From Hyphomicrobiales bacterium (GTDB lineage Bacteria; Pseudomonadota; Alphaproteobacteria; Rhizobiales; Beijerinckiaceae), in contig JAIYDY010000048.1 of assembly GCA_027487245.1 (NCBI GenBank), forward strand, positions 1 through 32,377: DNA of 32,377 bases. Direction: 5' to 3'. Shown here piece by piece: positions 24,146 through 32,197 of this stretch. The notes below the pieces were generated by a model. That model did not search any database and was not told the DNA's origin. It was given only the letters and a program-made list of their open reading frames with translations. A program made the translations under genes and the position numbers. Positions within the stretch are counted from its first letter, which is position 1; each line of letters starts with the position of its first letter.

Positions 24146-24177
24146 TTTTGCATAGCCGGGCCTAGCCCGGTGCAAAA
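24146..24177 (-). terminator. Hairpin spanning the alpha/beta hydrolase stop codon
   Basis: TTTTGCA (24146-24152) pairs with TGCAAAA (24171-24177), and inside CCGGGC pairs with GCCCGG around the CTA that is the minus-strand stop codon; three unpaired bases form a bulge. A further T run (TTGTTTTTT on the minus strand, about 24115-24123) follows a short GC stem downstream. Likely a composite terminator for the bchG-hydrolase unit. Confidence 0.4.
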
Positions 24178-25655
24178 ATCGGAAAGCTTACGCCCACCGC
24201 CCACGCGAGGATGAGGCCAAGTGCCAGACCCGTCGTTGCCGGTGATTGGGTGCGCCTGCCGACCCAGCCTGCCATCGTTCCGAAGACGGCGAAGAACAGC
24301 ACGATCACAGGAATGATGATCAGCAGGAAGAACAGGCGCGAAAAATCAAGCGCCACTGCCGCCCCCAGCGAGGACAGAAACGCGATGCGCGCAGCCAAGA
24401 CACGCCAGACACGAGCGCGACCGCCCTCGGTTGCCAGGCTGTCGGCGAGCATGTAGGGAATTGCGCCGGCAGCGATTGCCGCAATGATCGGCAGGCGTTC
24501 GGCATTCGGCATGAATGAGGCCGCGTAGCGATCGAGTGCGCCGCCGAAAACGAAAATGCCGTAGGCGGCAAAGGCAGCGGCCGAGGCCCACGCGAAGCGT
24601 CCGATCCGAACGCCATTCCAGGCCAGAATCGCCAGAGACAGCACCCCGTAGACGAACAGATGCACCGCCAGATAGTCGGCCACCAGGACGGGCAGGAACC
24701 GCGTGTCGAAGAGCGCCAGCAGCGGCGGCGTCAGCACGGCTGGCGGCAGGATGGCGGCGATGAACACACGCAGCTTCACCGGCTCGGCAGGCGCCATACG
24801 ACGCGGCAGCAACCCCGCCAAAGGCCAGGCCAGCAACACGAGGCCCGCCATCAACAGCACGATGGAGCCACCCGTGGCGGCAACCGGCCCGCTGCTGACG
24901 CGCCCGAAAGCGGCATCGAGCCAGTTGCGCGCCTCGAGCAAAGCCGTCGCCGCATACAGCACGCCGACATGCTCCACATTCGGGGCCATGGCCGCGCGCC
25001 GGCCGCTGCCGGCGGCAGGATCGCCAATTGTTGTCCCTTCGACTGCCGCCGGGTCGGCGCGCTGGGCATTCTTGAGCGAGTTGGCGCGCAGGAATGATTC
25101 GAATGCGCCTGAGACCATCAGCAGGTTGCGCGGTTCGCTCGCCGTGACGGCTTCCGAGAACATCGAAATCGCGACCGTGGCGCCGACGCGCGGATCTTCG
25201 AGCGCAGCCCGCACGACGATATCGGACGCCATCGAATGGCCGAGGAGTGCGACACGGCCGTCGACCTCGGGCAAGGCAAGCGCGGCGTCGACGACGCGGC
25301 GGGTTTCCCGCATCAGCATCTGCGTGGTGCCGTCAGTCCGCGAAACATCGCCAGACATTGGCAAGGGATTGCGGCCATGACCTTCGAAATCGAATGACAC
25401 CGCAACGTAGCCTGCCCGCGCAAGTGTGAGTGCGTAGGCCTCCATGAGCTGCCGCGATCCTGCAAAGCCGTGCGCGATGACGATGGCCGGTGCGGGCGCG
25501 GCATTGGCACGCCGATAGACGGTGGCGGGCGTGGTGCCGACGTGAAGCGGGGATATCGTCAGGCCCGTACGCGCCCCTTCGAGACGCCATATGCCTGTGC
25601 CGCACAGCACAAGCCCAACAAGGGCCGCAAGCAGGGGCCGAATGAAGCGGCTCAA
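24162..25655 (-). CDS. Alpha/beta hydrolase with large C-terminal membrane domain
   Basis: 497 residues. After an N-terminal signal anchor (about 5-24) comes an alpha/beta-hydrolase domain (about 40-230) with the oxyanion HGFAG (62-66), FDFEGHG and the nucleophile elbow GHSMA (Ser141; Ala in place of the usual second Gly). His in NVEHVGVLY is a likely catalytic histidine. The rest (about 255-495) holds seven or eight membrane helices, which is unusual for this fold. A TTG start follows the bchG stop by 22 bp with no better start nearby, so it is probably cotranslated with bchG. It resembles secreted or membrane esterase-like proteins, not BchO. A role in handling phytyl or other lipid esters of bacteriochlorophyll is suggested only by position. 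Confidence 0.8.
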   Translation of the reverse strand: MSRFIRPLLAALVGLVLCGTGIWRLEGARTGLTISPLHVGTTPATVYRRANAAPAPAIVIAHGFAGSRQLMEAYALTLARAGYVAVSFDFEGHGRNPLPMSGDVSRTDGTTQMLMRETRRVVDAALALPEVDGRVALLGHSMASDIVVRAALEDPRVGATVAISMFSEAVTASEPRNLLMVSGAFESFLRANSLKNAQRADPAAVEGTTIGDPAAGSGRRAAMAPNVEHVGVLYAATALLEARNWLDAAFGRVSSGPVAATGGSIVLLMAGLVLLAWPLAGLLPRRMAPAEPVKLRVFIAAILPPAVLTPPLLALFDTRFLPVLVADYLAVHLFVYGVLSLAILAWNGVRIGRFAWASAAAFAAYGIFVFGGALDRYAASFMPNAERLPIIAAIAAGAIPYMLADSLATEGGRARVWRVLAARIAFLSSLGAAVALDFSRLFFLLIIIPVIVLFFAVFGTMAGWVGRRTQSPATTGLALGLILAWAVGVSFPIFAPG

Positions 25656-25677
25656 TGTCGTGACCCCGGCGATCGGC

Positions 25678-26562
25678 TCAGACTGCGACCGCGCTCGCCA
25701 TCATGCCAAGCACGTAGAGCGGCACGCCGAAGCCGCTGTACCAATAGGCTTCCTTGACGGGATCGCGCAATAGCCGCTGCATCATCCATATCTGACCGAC
25801 GAGCAAGGCGACGACGATGCAGGCCTCGATCGGCCGGCCCCAAACCAGCAGCAGCATGATCACGATCACCTGCGGCACGACCATGATCGCGCAGGCAACC
25901 ATCGCCGCACGGTCCGGACCCAGCAGCACCGGCAGCGAGTTGATCCCCATTTCGCGGTCCCCCTTGATGGCCTTGAAGTCGTTGAGCGTCATGATGCCGT
26001 GCGCACCGGCCCCGTAGAGAAGGGCAAGGGCCAGTATCTGTGAGCTCGGCAAGGCGCCGCCGAGCATCGCGGCTGCACCCGTGATCCAGGCAAGGCTTTC
26101 ATACGAGAAGCCGCACGCGGCATTGCCAAGCCAGCCGTTGCGCTTCAACCGCAGCGGTGGGGCGCTATAGGCCCAGGCGAGCACGAGACCGACAACCGTC
26201 GCGACAAACACCCAGAAACCGAGCGTGGCCGCGACGAGAAGCGACAGCACCGACCAGATGCCCGCGATGTAGAGCCCCCATTTGCCCGGAATGCGGCCGG
26301 ACGGGATCGGGCGCTGCGGTTCGTTGATCGCGTCGACGTCGCGGTCGTACCAGTCATTGATGGCCTGGCTCATGGCACAAACAAGCGGGCCTGCCAGCAC
26401 GATGCCAGCCAGCGCGATGTACCAGTTTGCCAGAATCGGCACGCCCGATGACACCACGCCGCATGCAAACGCCCACATCGGCGGAAACCAAGTGATCGGC
26501 TTCAGCAGTTCAAGGACTGCCGAAGGGGCCGGATAGGCCGGGCGCGGGGAAGCGTTCTGCAT
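25678..26562 (-). CDS. bchG: Bacteriochlorophyll synthase (chlorophyllide prenyltransferase)
   Basis: 294 residues, the normal length for BchG, a polytopic UbiA-superfamily enzyme that esterifies bacteriochlorophyllide with geranylgeranyl- or phytyl-diphosphate in the membrane. Signature segments are strong: KPITWFPPMWAF, the first Asp-rich motif NDWYDRDVDAINEPQRP with IPSGRIPG, AYSAPPLRLKRNGWLGNAA, and HGIMTLNDFKAIKGDREMG. These match BchG rather than UbiA or heme O synthases. The ATG at 26562 has GAGGTGAG upstream; a GTG at 26574 is less likely. No other photosynthesis gene is in the window: it is followed by the membrane hydrolase and preceded by about 490 bp without genes, so it stands apart from any photosynthesis cluster. 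Confidence 0.93.
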   Translation of the reverse strand: MQNASPRPAYPAPSAVLELLKPITWFPPMWAFACGVVSSGVPILANWYIALAGIVLAGPLVCAMSQAINDWYDRDVDAINEPQRPIPSGRIPGKWGLYIAGIWSVLSLLVAATLGFWVFVATVVGLVLAWAYSAPPLRLKRNGWLGNAACGFSYESLAWITGAAAMLGGALPSSQILALALLYGAGAHGIMTLNDFKAIKGDREMGINSLPVLLGPDRAAMVACAIMVVPQVIVIMLLLVWGRPIEACIVVALLVGQIWMMQRLLRDPVKEAYWYSGFGVPLYVLGMMASAVAV

Positions 26563-27052
26563 GTCGGTGCTCACCTCGGCATCTCCACCATGTCGCTGCG
26601 ATCGTCCCAAAGCCGGGCACCCAGTTCGAGATCAGTCGCTTTTGCCGACAAAGGCTGCGCAAATGGTTTGCGGCGCTCTTTCGGGCGGTTGGCCCGGCTC
26701 CCAAGGTTGCCGGACGCCGCGCATTCGGGCTCCACGACTGATCGGCCCACGCTGAGTGGACCTGTTGGAATGTTAATGTATTGACGGCCTCGACGCCAGC
26801 GCAGCTGGTGGTCAGCTTGCAGACGGATGGGGTTGCGACGCCACCTGTGTGGCCATGGCAGGCACAAAGACATCCAGCGCCGGTGGCTTGTATGCGAGCG
26901 AGCCGCGCGGGCGCGGCGTGTTGCAATGGTTCAATCCGCAAGGCACCGTGGAAACACCCTCGGGACAGTTAGAACAGTTCCCACCTGTTCCCGTTGCCAT
27001 TTGGCTCTTCCGCCCCAAAGGGCCTAAGCCATTGATCTGAATGGGAAAAGAA
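26563..27052. other. Gene-free stretch upstream of bchG
   Basis: About 490 bases with no ORF that I recognise on either strand and no sigma70 promoter I could support. It should hold the bchG promoter. No TGT-N12-ACA site of the PpsR/CrtJ type was found. A short inverted repeat GAACAG/CTGTTC (26972-26990) is present, of unknown use. Confidence 0.5.
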
Positions 27053-27098
<46 letters not shown>

Positions 27099-27108
27099 TA
27101 TCCTGAGA

Positions 27109-27152
27109 TCAAATGATTTCAATGACTTAAGATATTCTAAGTGATCATTTGA
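27109..27152. repeat. AT-rich inverted repeat beside the tRNA fragment
   Basis: TCAAATGAT (27109-27117) and its exact reverse complement ATCATTTGA (27144-27152) flank a 26-bp AT-rich spacer holding an imperfect inner dyad (CTTAAG..CTAAG). The low GC stands out in this high-GC DNA. Placed next to the tRNA fragment, it could be an integrase or excisionase arm region of an attachment site. Confidence 0.5.
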
Positions 27153-27233
27153 GGACGATTCACGCCCATTCTGGGACACGAGCATCAGCAGGTAGATTCG
27201 GCGCGAAGCGACGCAGCAACTGCACCCACTCCC

Positions 27234-27565
27234 CTAGCTGGAGAACGCTGTCACGGCCCTCTGGAGTCGGTCGGAGAGCCGGCTCGGCAGGGCTTGTGCG
27301 AACACCGCTGCGAGCTCGGCGTAGTACCAGTGCGTGCCATCAGCGCCGCCTGTGAACCTTTGCCAGAGCGGATCGCCCAGAGCGCGGTAGTCGAACAGGA
27401 TCGCGTCGGCGTTGTGTGTCTTGTCGGCAAGCGAGACCAGCAAGGAACGCGGAGACTTGGCAGGCAGGATCGCGAGATAGGCTTCCTTGCGCGCCCATCA
27501 GGCGGGCTTGGGCTAGGCCCAGTTGGCGGTGCAATCATGGACGATCGCGGCGATCGCATCGCCTG
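27234..27565 (-). pseudogene. HD-domain phosphohydrolase remnant with two nonsense codons
   Basis: The minus-strand frame ends with LLVSLADKTHNADAILFDYR, then ALGDPLWQRFTGGADGTHWYY and a stop at 27234-27236, the C-terminal part of an HD-type (SpoT-like) metal-dependent phosphohydrolase. Upstream in the same frame, DCTANWA, PKPA and WARKEAYLAILP fit the family but are broken by TAG (27513-27515) and TGA (27498-27500). The N-terminal half with the HD pair is missing, replaced by an IS6 fragment at about 27566. The gene is dead. Confidence 0.75.
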
Positions 27566-27772
27566 AACTCGGTTCTGTCTGATCTCGGCCGCGAAGATCG
27601 TCCCGACACGGTTCCACCAGAACCGCGCAGTCCAGCGCGTGATCTCGATCCCGCATTCGTGCAGCAGATCCTCGACGTTCCGCAATGACAACGGGTACCG
27701 GACGTACATCATCACCGCGATTCGGATCATCTCGGGCAATGTCTTGAAGGTACCGGAGAATGGCGGGTCGGG
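27566..27772 (-). pseudogene. Truncated IS6-family transposase, N-terminal part
   Basis: The minus-strand frame reads LPEMIRIAVMMYVRYPLSLR, then NVEDLLHECGIEI and FWWNRVGTIFAAEIRQNRV, the N-terminal DNA-binding region of IS6-family transposases. The frame is then lost at the junction with the HD remnant, so the catalytic core is missing. No IS6-type terminal repeat is seen at its right side, where the GGDEF-EAL stop codon follows at once. It has the same strand and order as the C-terminal IS6 piece at 23808-24097. Confidence 0.75.
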
Positions 27773-30700
27773 TCATGCCCGGCGGGCTACCGGCTGGCTT
27801 CCGGGGCGCAAACCGATTTTCCCCTGACGCTGCCCTTCGATGGTCCGCAGCAGGTTTGCGGCCACGGAAGCGGGCCGGCCCAGAAGGTAGCCCTGCCCTT
27901 CCGTGCAGCCGAGTTCCTCGACGAGCCGCAGCTGCGCCTCGGTTTCAATTCCCTCAGCGGTCGTCGTCATTGACAGTTCCTCGGCCAGATTCACGATTGA
28001 ACGGACGATTGCGAGGCTGTCCTGCTTCTCTGTGGCTTCCCGGATAAAGACCTTGTCGATCTTGATCTTGTCGAACGGAAAGCGGCGGATATGGTTGAGC
28101 GAGGAGAAGCCGACACCGAAATCGTCGAGCGCGATCCGCACACCCAGCGCCCGCAGGGCAAACAGATTGCGTTCGATGCGGGGGTCCTCGTCAAGGAGGG
28201 CGGTTTCGGTGATCTCCAGCTCCAGCCGTCCGGGCGGCATGCCTGAGCGCGCCAACGCCTCATGCACAGCATCAGTGAGCGTTTCGCTCTTGAGTTGCAC
28301 GGGGGAGACGTTGACGGCGATCCGTGGCTCGTCTGGAAACGCAGCCATGTCGGCGCAGGCGCGCGCCAGGCACCAGGCCCCGATGTCGTTGATCAGCCCG
28401 TTGCCTTCGGCCAGCGGCACGAAGGTCGCCGGCGAGATGCGCCCTCCCTCCGGATGGTTCCAGCGGATCAGCGCCTCATAGCCGGTGATGCGGTCAGAGC
28501 CGAGCGCGAAGATGGGCTGATAGTCGATGTCGAACTCGCCACGCTCAAGGCCGCGTCTGAGGTCTGCCTCAAGGCGCAGGCGTTCCGCGAGTTTTTCCGC
28601 CATTTCGGATTGGAACACGCAGACCCGGTTGCGTCCCTGCGCCTTGGCCTCGTAGAGGGCCAAGTCGGCTTGCTTCAGAAGTAGGTCGGGATCGACATCG
28701 TAAACCTCCGCGACGGCGACGCCGATACTGGCGCCGACCGAAATCCGATGACCCTCGACAATGAACTCTTCGCAGATGACCCTGATGAAGCGGCTCCCCA
28801 GTGTTTCCGCCATCTGCACGGCTGAGTGCGCTGTCAGGACAACCGCGAATTCATCCCCGCCCAGGCGTGCGATTGCGTCGCCTGGCCTGAGGCAGTTCTT
28901 GAGCCTCGCCGCGACAGCAACCAGCAGGGCGTCCCCGAGTGGGTGTCCGAGGGTGTCATTGACCTCCTTGAAGCGGTCGAGGTCGAGGTAGAGCAGCGCC
29001 ACGCCCGCTCCGGCCGGGCGCTCTGCCAAGAGGGCCGCTTCGAGTTCGTGTCTGAAGACGGTCCTGTTTTGCAGCTTCGTGAGGGGATCATGGTGCGCAA
29101 GATACCGGATCCGTTTTTCTGCACGTTGCCGGTCTGTGACATCCTCGTATGTTGCGACAAAACCGCCGGCCGGCATCGGCCGCTGCATGACCGTAAGGGC
29201 TCGGTCCCTTTCGCCTTCAATCACCTGTTCGCCCAGCCCATGCGCCCGTGCGATGGCCAATTGCCAGTCGACGATGGTATCGGCCGTGACTGCGAACGGT
29301 CCCTTGGCGGCCTTCAAGATGCCAAAGACGTCGCGGAGCGTCATGGCTTCGAGATCAAGCGAATGGTCGATGTCGAACAGCTCCCGGAAGCGGCCGTTCG
29401 CGACGATGATGCGGCCATCCGCATCGACCATCAGCAGGCCTTGCGTCATGTTGTTGAGGGCGGCGTCGAAGAGCTTCGTCCGTGTCTCCCGCTCTTCAAG
29501 CATGATGCCGACCTTCCCGCTCGCGTCGGCAAGGTCGTTGAGAGCTTTCTTGAAAGCGGTGATATCGGTCCTGATACCGACGTAGCCGCCGCTCGCCGTC
29601 TTGCGTTCGGTGATCAGCAGCCAGCGGCCGTCCGGCAGCAGGCGCTCGAACGAGCCTTTTGCAGATTGCCGCCAGGCAATCATTTCGTCCACGAAACGCT
29701 CGATATCGTCGCCAGCCTGCGGGTACTGGCCCGCGAGCGCGCCGCCCCGCATGACGTCGGCAAAAAGCGCGCCCGGGACGATGAAGGGAGAGCTCAATCG
29801 ATACAGGTCACGATAGGTCGCGTTGCAGGTCACGAGGCGATCCTTGTCGTCCCACATCACGAAGCCGTCCGACATGGAGTCGACCGCGTCTTCAAGCATG
29901 GCCCTGGCCCGCCGGCTCTCGGCGCCAAGAACCACCTGTCGGTGCATACCGAAAGAGACCAGGCCGGCCAGCAGGATCAGGACGAGACATCCGCCGGAAA
30001 CAACCCACGCAAGATGGGTGCGATCGCGCTTCCAGTCGGCCAGCGCGGCGTCGCGATCGAGAGAGACCCGGACCATGAGGTCGGAATAAAGCGTGGTTTT
30101 CACCGCGGTGATCGGCGCGGGATCAGGATCCGCCATGGAGCTGTCGGCCTTGCCGCCAGAGCCATCGAGACCGAGCACCTCGGTCGAATTTCTCCCAACG
30201 ACGTCGTCGCGCTGTGGCAGTTGCGCGAGAACGGTTCCGTTGCCGCGCTCAAGCATCACCACCACCCCGACGCGGTCCGCGAAGGCTGAGAGGGGCGTCG
30301 TGATCAGGCCGGTTGGAACCTCAGCCGCGACATAGGCTTCAGGGAGGCCTATAACTTTCGAGCGCCGAACCATATAGACGACCCAGTCGCCGGTTGCGGG
30401 ATTGCGCTGCGGGCCGACAATGGCTCCTGCTCCGGCTGCGGAAAGCCGCAGGACCGTCTCTGGGTCAGCGGGAAAGAGCCGGTCTGCCGGTAGGCGGCGG
30501 GCGGCGGCACGGATCCGTCCGTGGCGCTCCATCAGGAACAGATCGCGGAAGGCGAAGGCCTGGAAACTGAGGAACCGCAGGCCGCGTATTGCCCCCTGCT
30601 CGTCGAACTCCGCCGCCCCGACATCGGAAGTTCTGCTCAGCAACAACTGTACAGAGGCCAGCGCGCCGTCGACTTGGAGCAATTGGCGATTGACGACGGC

Positions 30701-30916
30701 CTCGGCTGCGGTGGCAAGTTGCTCGACTGCCAGTTCGGCGCTTTGCAGTGCGCGCGCCCGATGCCGTTCTGAGAAAGTTGCTGCGCCCCATGCGGCTGCG
30801 CAGATAAGAGCGGCCGCGCCGACAACAGGGATGACCGCGACAGAGCGCCACCAGGGCGTGCTCCCATCGACACCGACGGAGCGCTCCGTCGCGGCAATGG
30901 TCGCATCACTGGCCAA
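27773..30916 (-). CDS. Membrane PAS-GGDEF-EAL protein (c-di-GMP synthesis/breakdown)
   Basis: 1047 residues. Two membrane helices (about 26-47 and 303-323) enclose a periplasmic sensor domain (48-302) that looks like a PDC/dCache domain. Then come two PAS domains (about 335-455 and 480-595), GGDEF (600-765) and EAL (775-1030). The GGDEF motif is intact (686-690) with an inhibitory I-site RPGD (677-680) just before; the EAL motif in YEALIRW (813-819), DDFG (931-934), KIKID and EGIET are also intact, so both synthesis and breakdown of c-di-GMP are possible. The TTG start at 30916 overlaps the end of the TRAP-type binding-protein gene by 11 bp, so the two are coupled. The binding protein may present a ligand to the periplasmic domain. 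Confidence 0.92.
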   Translation of the reverse strand: MASDATIAATERSVGVDGSTPWWRSVAVIPVVGAAALICAAAWGAATFSERHRARALQSAELAVEQLATAAEAVVNRQLLQVDGALASVQLLLSRTSDVGAAEFDEQGAIRGLRFLSFQAFAFRDLFLMERHGRIRAAARRLPADRLFPADPETVLRLSAAGAGAIVGPQRNPATGDWVVYMVRRSKVIGLPEAYVAAEVPTGLITTPLSAFADRVGVVVMLERGNGTVLAQLPQRDDVVGRNSTEVLGLDGSGGKADSSMADPDPAPITAVKTTLYSDLMVRVSLDRDAALADWKRDRTHLAWVVSGGCLVLILLAGLVSFGMHRQVVLGAESRRARAMLEDAVDSMSDGFVMWDDKDRLVTCNATYRDLYRLSSPFIVPGALFADVMRGGALAGQYPQAGDDIERFVDEMIAWRQSAKGSFERLLPDGRWLLITERKTASGGYVGIRTDITAFKKALNDLADASGKVGIMLEERETRTKLFDAALNNMTQGLLMVDADGRIIVANGRFRELFDIDHSLDLEAMTLRDVFGILKAAKGPFAVTADTIVDWQLAIARAHGLGEQVIEGERDRALTVMQRPMPAGGFVATYEDVTDRQRAEKRIRYLAHHDPLTKLQNRTVFRHELEAALLAERPAGAGVALLYLDLDRFKEVNDTLGHPLGDALLVAVAARLKNCLRPGDAIARLGGDEFAVVLTAHSAVQMAETLGSRFIRVICEEFIVEGHRISVGASIGVAVAEVYDVDPDLLLKQADLALYEAKAQGRNRVCVFQSEMAEKLAERLRLEADLRRGLERGEFDIDYQPIFALGSDRITGYEALIRWNHPEGGRISPATFVPLAEGNGLINDIGAWCLARACADMAAFPDEPRIAVNVSPVQLKSETLTDAVHEALARSGMPPGRLELEITETALLDEDPRIERNLFALRALGVRIALDDFGVGFSSLNHIRRFPFDKIKIDKVFIREATEKQDSLAIVRSIVNLAEELSMTTTAEGIETEAQLRLVEELGCTEGQGYLLGRPASVAANLLRTIEGQRQGKIGLRPGSQPVARRA

Positions 30917-32078
30917 CAGGCTTCACGGCAGGTCGGCCCGCGCCTTCGCTCACTGTAACGGGGCGCTTTCCAAGGAAGATGCCGTGGACGGGGGCCAGCG
31001 TCCGGTCCCAGACATCTGCACAGTCTGGGCCGCAACGCTCGATCCAGCGCGGCAGCACAGCCTCCTTGACGATCCGCTGGCGGATCGCGTCATCCTCTGG
31101 CGTGATTGGAACGATGGAAAGCCGGGCGGCGCGCCCCGACGGACAGGCCATTCCGCCGGCATTGCACGCAATGCCGTTGTCCGTGTCCTGTTCGGCGGCC
31201 GCCCAGATCCGTTCCTCGAGTCCTGCGATGCCCTGGCGCATCACGTCCCGCAAGTCCGGCGGTATCGCGTCCCAAGCTGCTGAATTCGCCCCGAAGAATG
31301 AGAGACCCCAACTGATCGCCATGGTATGCATGTGGGTGGTGACATCCGTCAGCCCGATTTCATTACCGCTGAGGGTTCCTGTCACGGCGCAATCGACTGC
31401 GCCGCGTGAGATGGACCCCACCATCTCGGCAAAGGGAACGATCACCGGGCTCGCGCCGAGACGTTCGAACATTTCCGATTGACTGACGGACGATGTGCGC
31501 ACGCGCCGGCCAGCGAGGTCGGTGAGGCCGGCAAAGGGCCTTCGGCAATAAATGACCTGTGCTGGATAGGTGTAGATCCCGAGCAACTCCACATCGTAGC
31601 GCTCGTGCAGCACTCGCGCGAGATGGGGCCGATAGGCATCGACAGTGCGTTTAAGCGTGGCGATATCCGGGTTGAGCCCTGGCAGGTCCAATGCATTCAG
31701 TTCCGGCTCGTCACCCGAAACAAGTGATAGCAAGGCGGTGCCGAAAGGCACCACGCCGAGCCGTATAAGCTGAAGCATGTCTTGACCGCGCAGACCGCTG
31801 CGGTCGAACGGATGGACGGTCGCCGTCAGCCGCCCACCCGACAATTGCACCAGTTCCTGGGTCCAGAACGGGATCTCAAAGCGGACATGCTGGGTGACGC
31901 CCGCAAGGCCGCCCACGACACGCAACTGTTGCTGCTCCGGCGCCACCTCTCCGGCGGCCGCCGGGTTTGCAACCCACGCCGCCGCTGACATCAGCGCAGC
32001 AGCGCTTGCAAGCCGGGCGGCAACGGCGACACGCCGGGCGCCGGCACCGAGGCGGCTCGTGCTGAACAAACTGGCCAT
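30906..32078 (-). CDS. TRAP-type (DctP-like) periplasmic binding protein without a transporter
   Basis: 390 residues. A long export signal (1-42, with RRVAVAARLASAAALMSAAA) precedes the DctP-type body: GQDMLQLIRLGVV, the conserved Arg region GRRVRTSSVSQS (190-201; family Arg that usually holds a carboxylate), VPFAEMVGSISRGAVDCAVTG and TDVTTHMHTMAI. The C-terminal part carries two close Cys pairs (ACNAGGMAC and RCGPDC) that could form disulfides in the periplasm. The ATG at 32078 is well placed behind GGGAA. No DctQ or DctM permease gene lies beside it; instead the next gene is a membrane GGDEF-EAL protein, so it probably serves as a ligand sensor rather than an uptake protein. Confidence 0.88.
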   Translation of the reverse strand: MASLFSTSRLGAGARRVAVAARLASAAALMSAAAWVANPAAAGEVAPEQQQLRVVGGLAGVTQHVRFEIPFWTQELVQLSGGRLTATVHPFDRSGLRGQDMLQLIRLGVVPFGTALLSLVSGDEPELNALDLPGLNPDIATLKRTVDAYRPHLARVLHERYDVELLGIYTYPAQVIYCRRPFAGLTDLAGRRVRTSSVSQSEMFERLGASPVIVPFAEMVGSISRGAVDCAVTGTLSGNEIGLTDVTTHMHTMAISWGLSFFGANSAAWDAIPPDLRDVMRQGIAGLEERIWAAAEQDTDNGIACNAGGMACPSGRAARLSIVPITPEDDAIRQRIVKEAVLPRWIERCGPDCADVWDRTLAPVHGIFLGKRPVTVSEGAGRPAVKPVGQ

Positions 32079-32128
32079 CGAAGCTGTTCCCGGCGAAAAT
32101 TGGTAACGATGGTAGGTAGCAGAAGGAC

Positions 32129-32157
32129 ATTATCTTTCTGTAAACAGGGTCTAATTC
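32129..32157 (-). promoter_or_regulatory. Weak candidate promoter for the binding-protein/GGDEF-EAL pair
   Basis: On the minus strand GATAAT (32134-32129) is a fair -10 element; with a 17-bp spacer the -35 would be GAATTA, which is poor. It lies about 50 bp before the start codon. Reported because it is the only -10-like sequence between the gene and the IS3 end. Confidence 0.2.
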
Positions 32158-32197
32158 TCGTCCGGGTGCTGTCCGAAAAGCCAAGATGGTCTCAGAA

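Noticed and set aside
26977..26990. GTTC-N6-GTTC resembling an alphaproteobacterial LexA box
   Set aside because: The known pattern is GTTC-N7-GTTC; the spacing is one base short and no SOS gene follows.
26849..27040. 63-codon plus-strand frame with a protein-like end (LEQFPPVPVAIWLFRPKG) beside the tRNA fragment
   Set aside because: No family recognised, no good ribosome binding site and no support from neighbours; left as unannotated DNA.
26563..27052. PpsR/CrtJ-type TGT-N12-ACA site expected ahead of a photosynthesis gene
   Set aside because: TGT and ACA near 26850-26870 have spacers of 13 or 15, not 12.
28826..30289. Open plus-strand frame of about 490 codons within the GGDEF-EAL gene
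   Set aside because: The opposite strand encodes intact PAS, GGDEF and EAL domains; this frame has no domain and no ribosome binding site.
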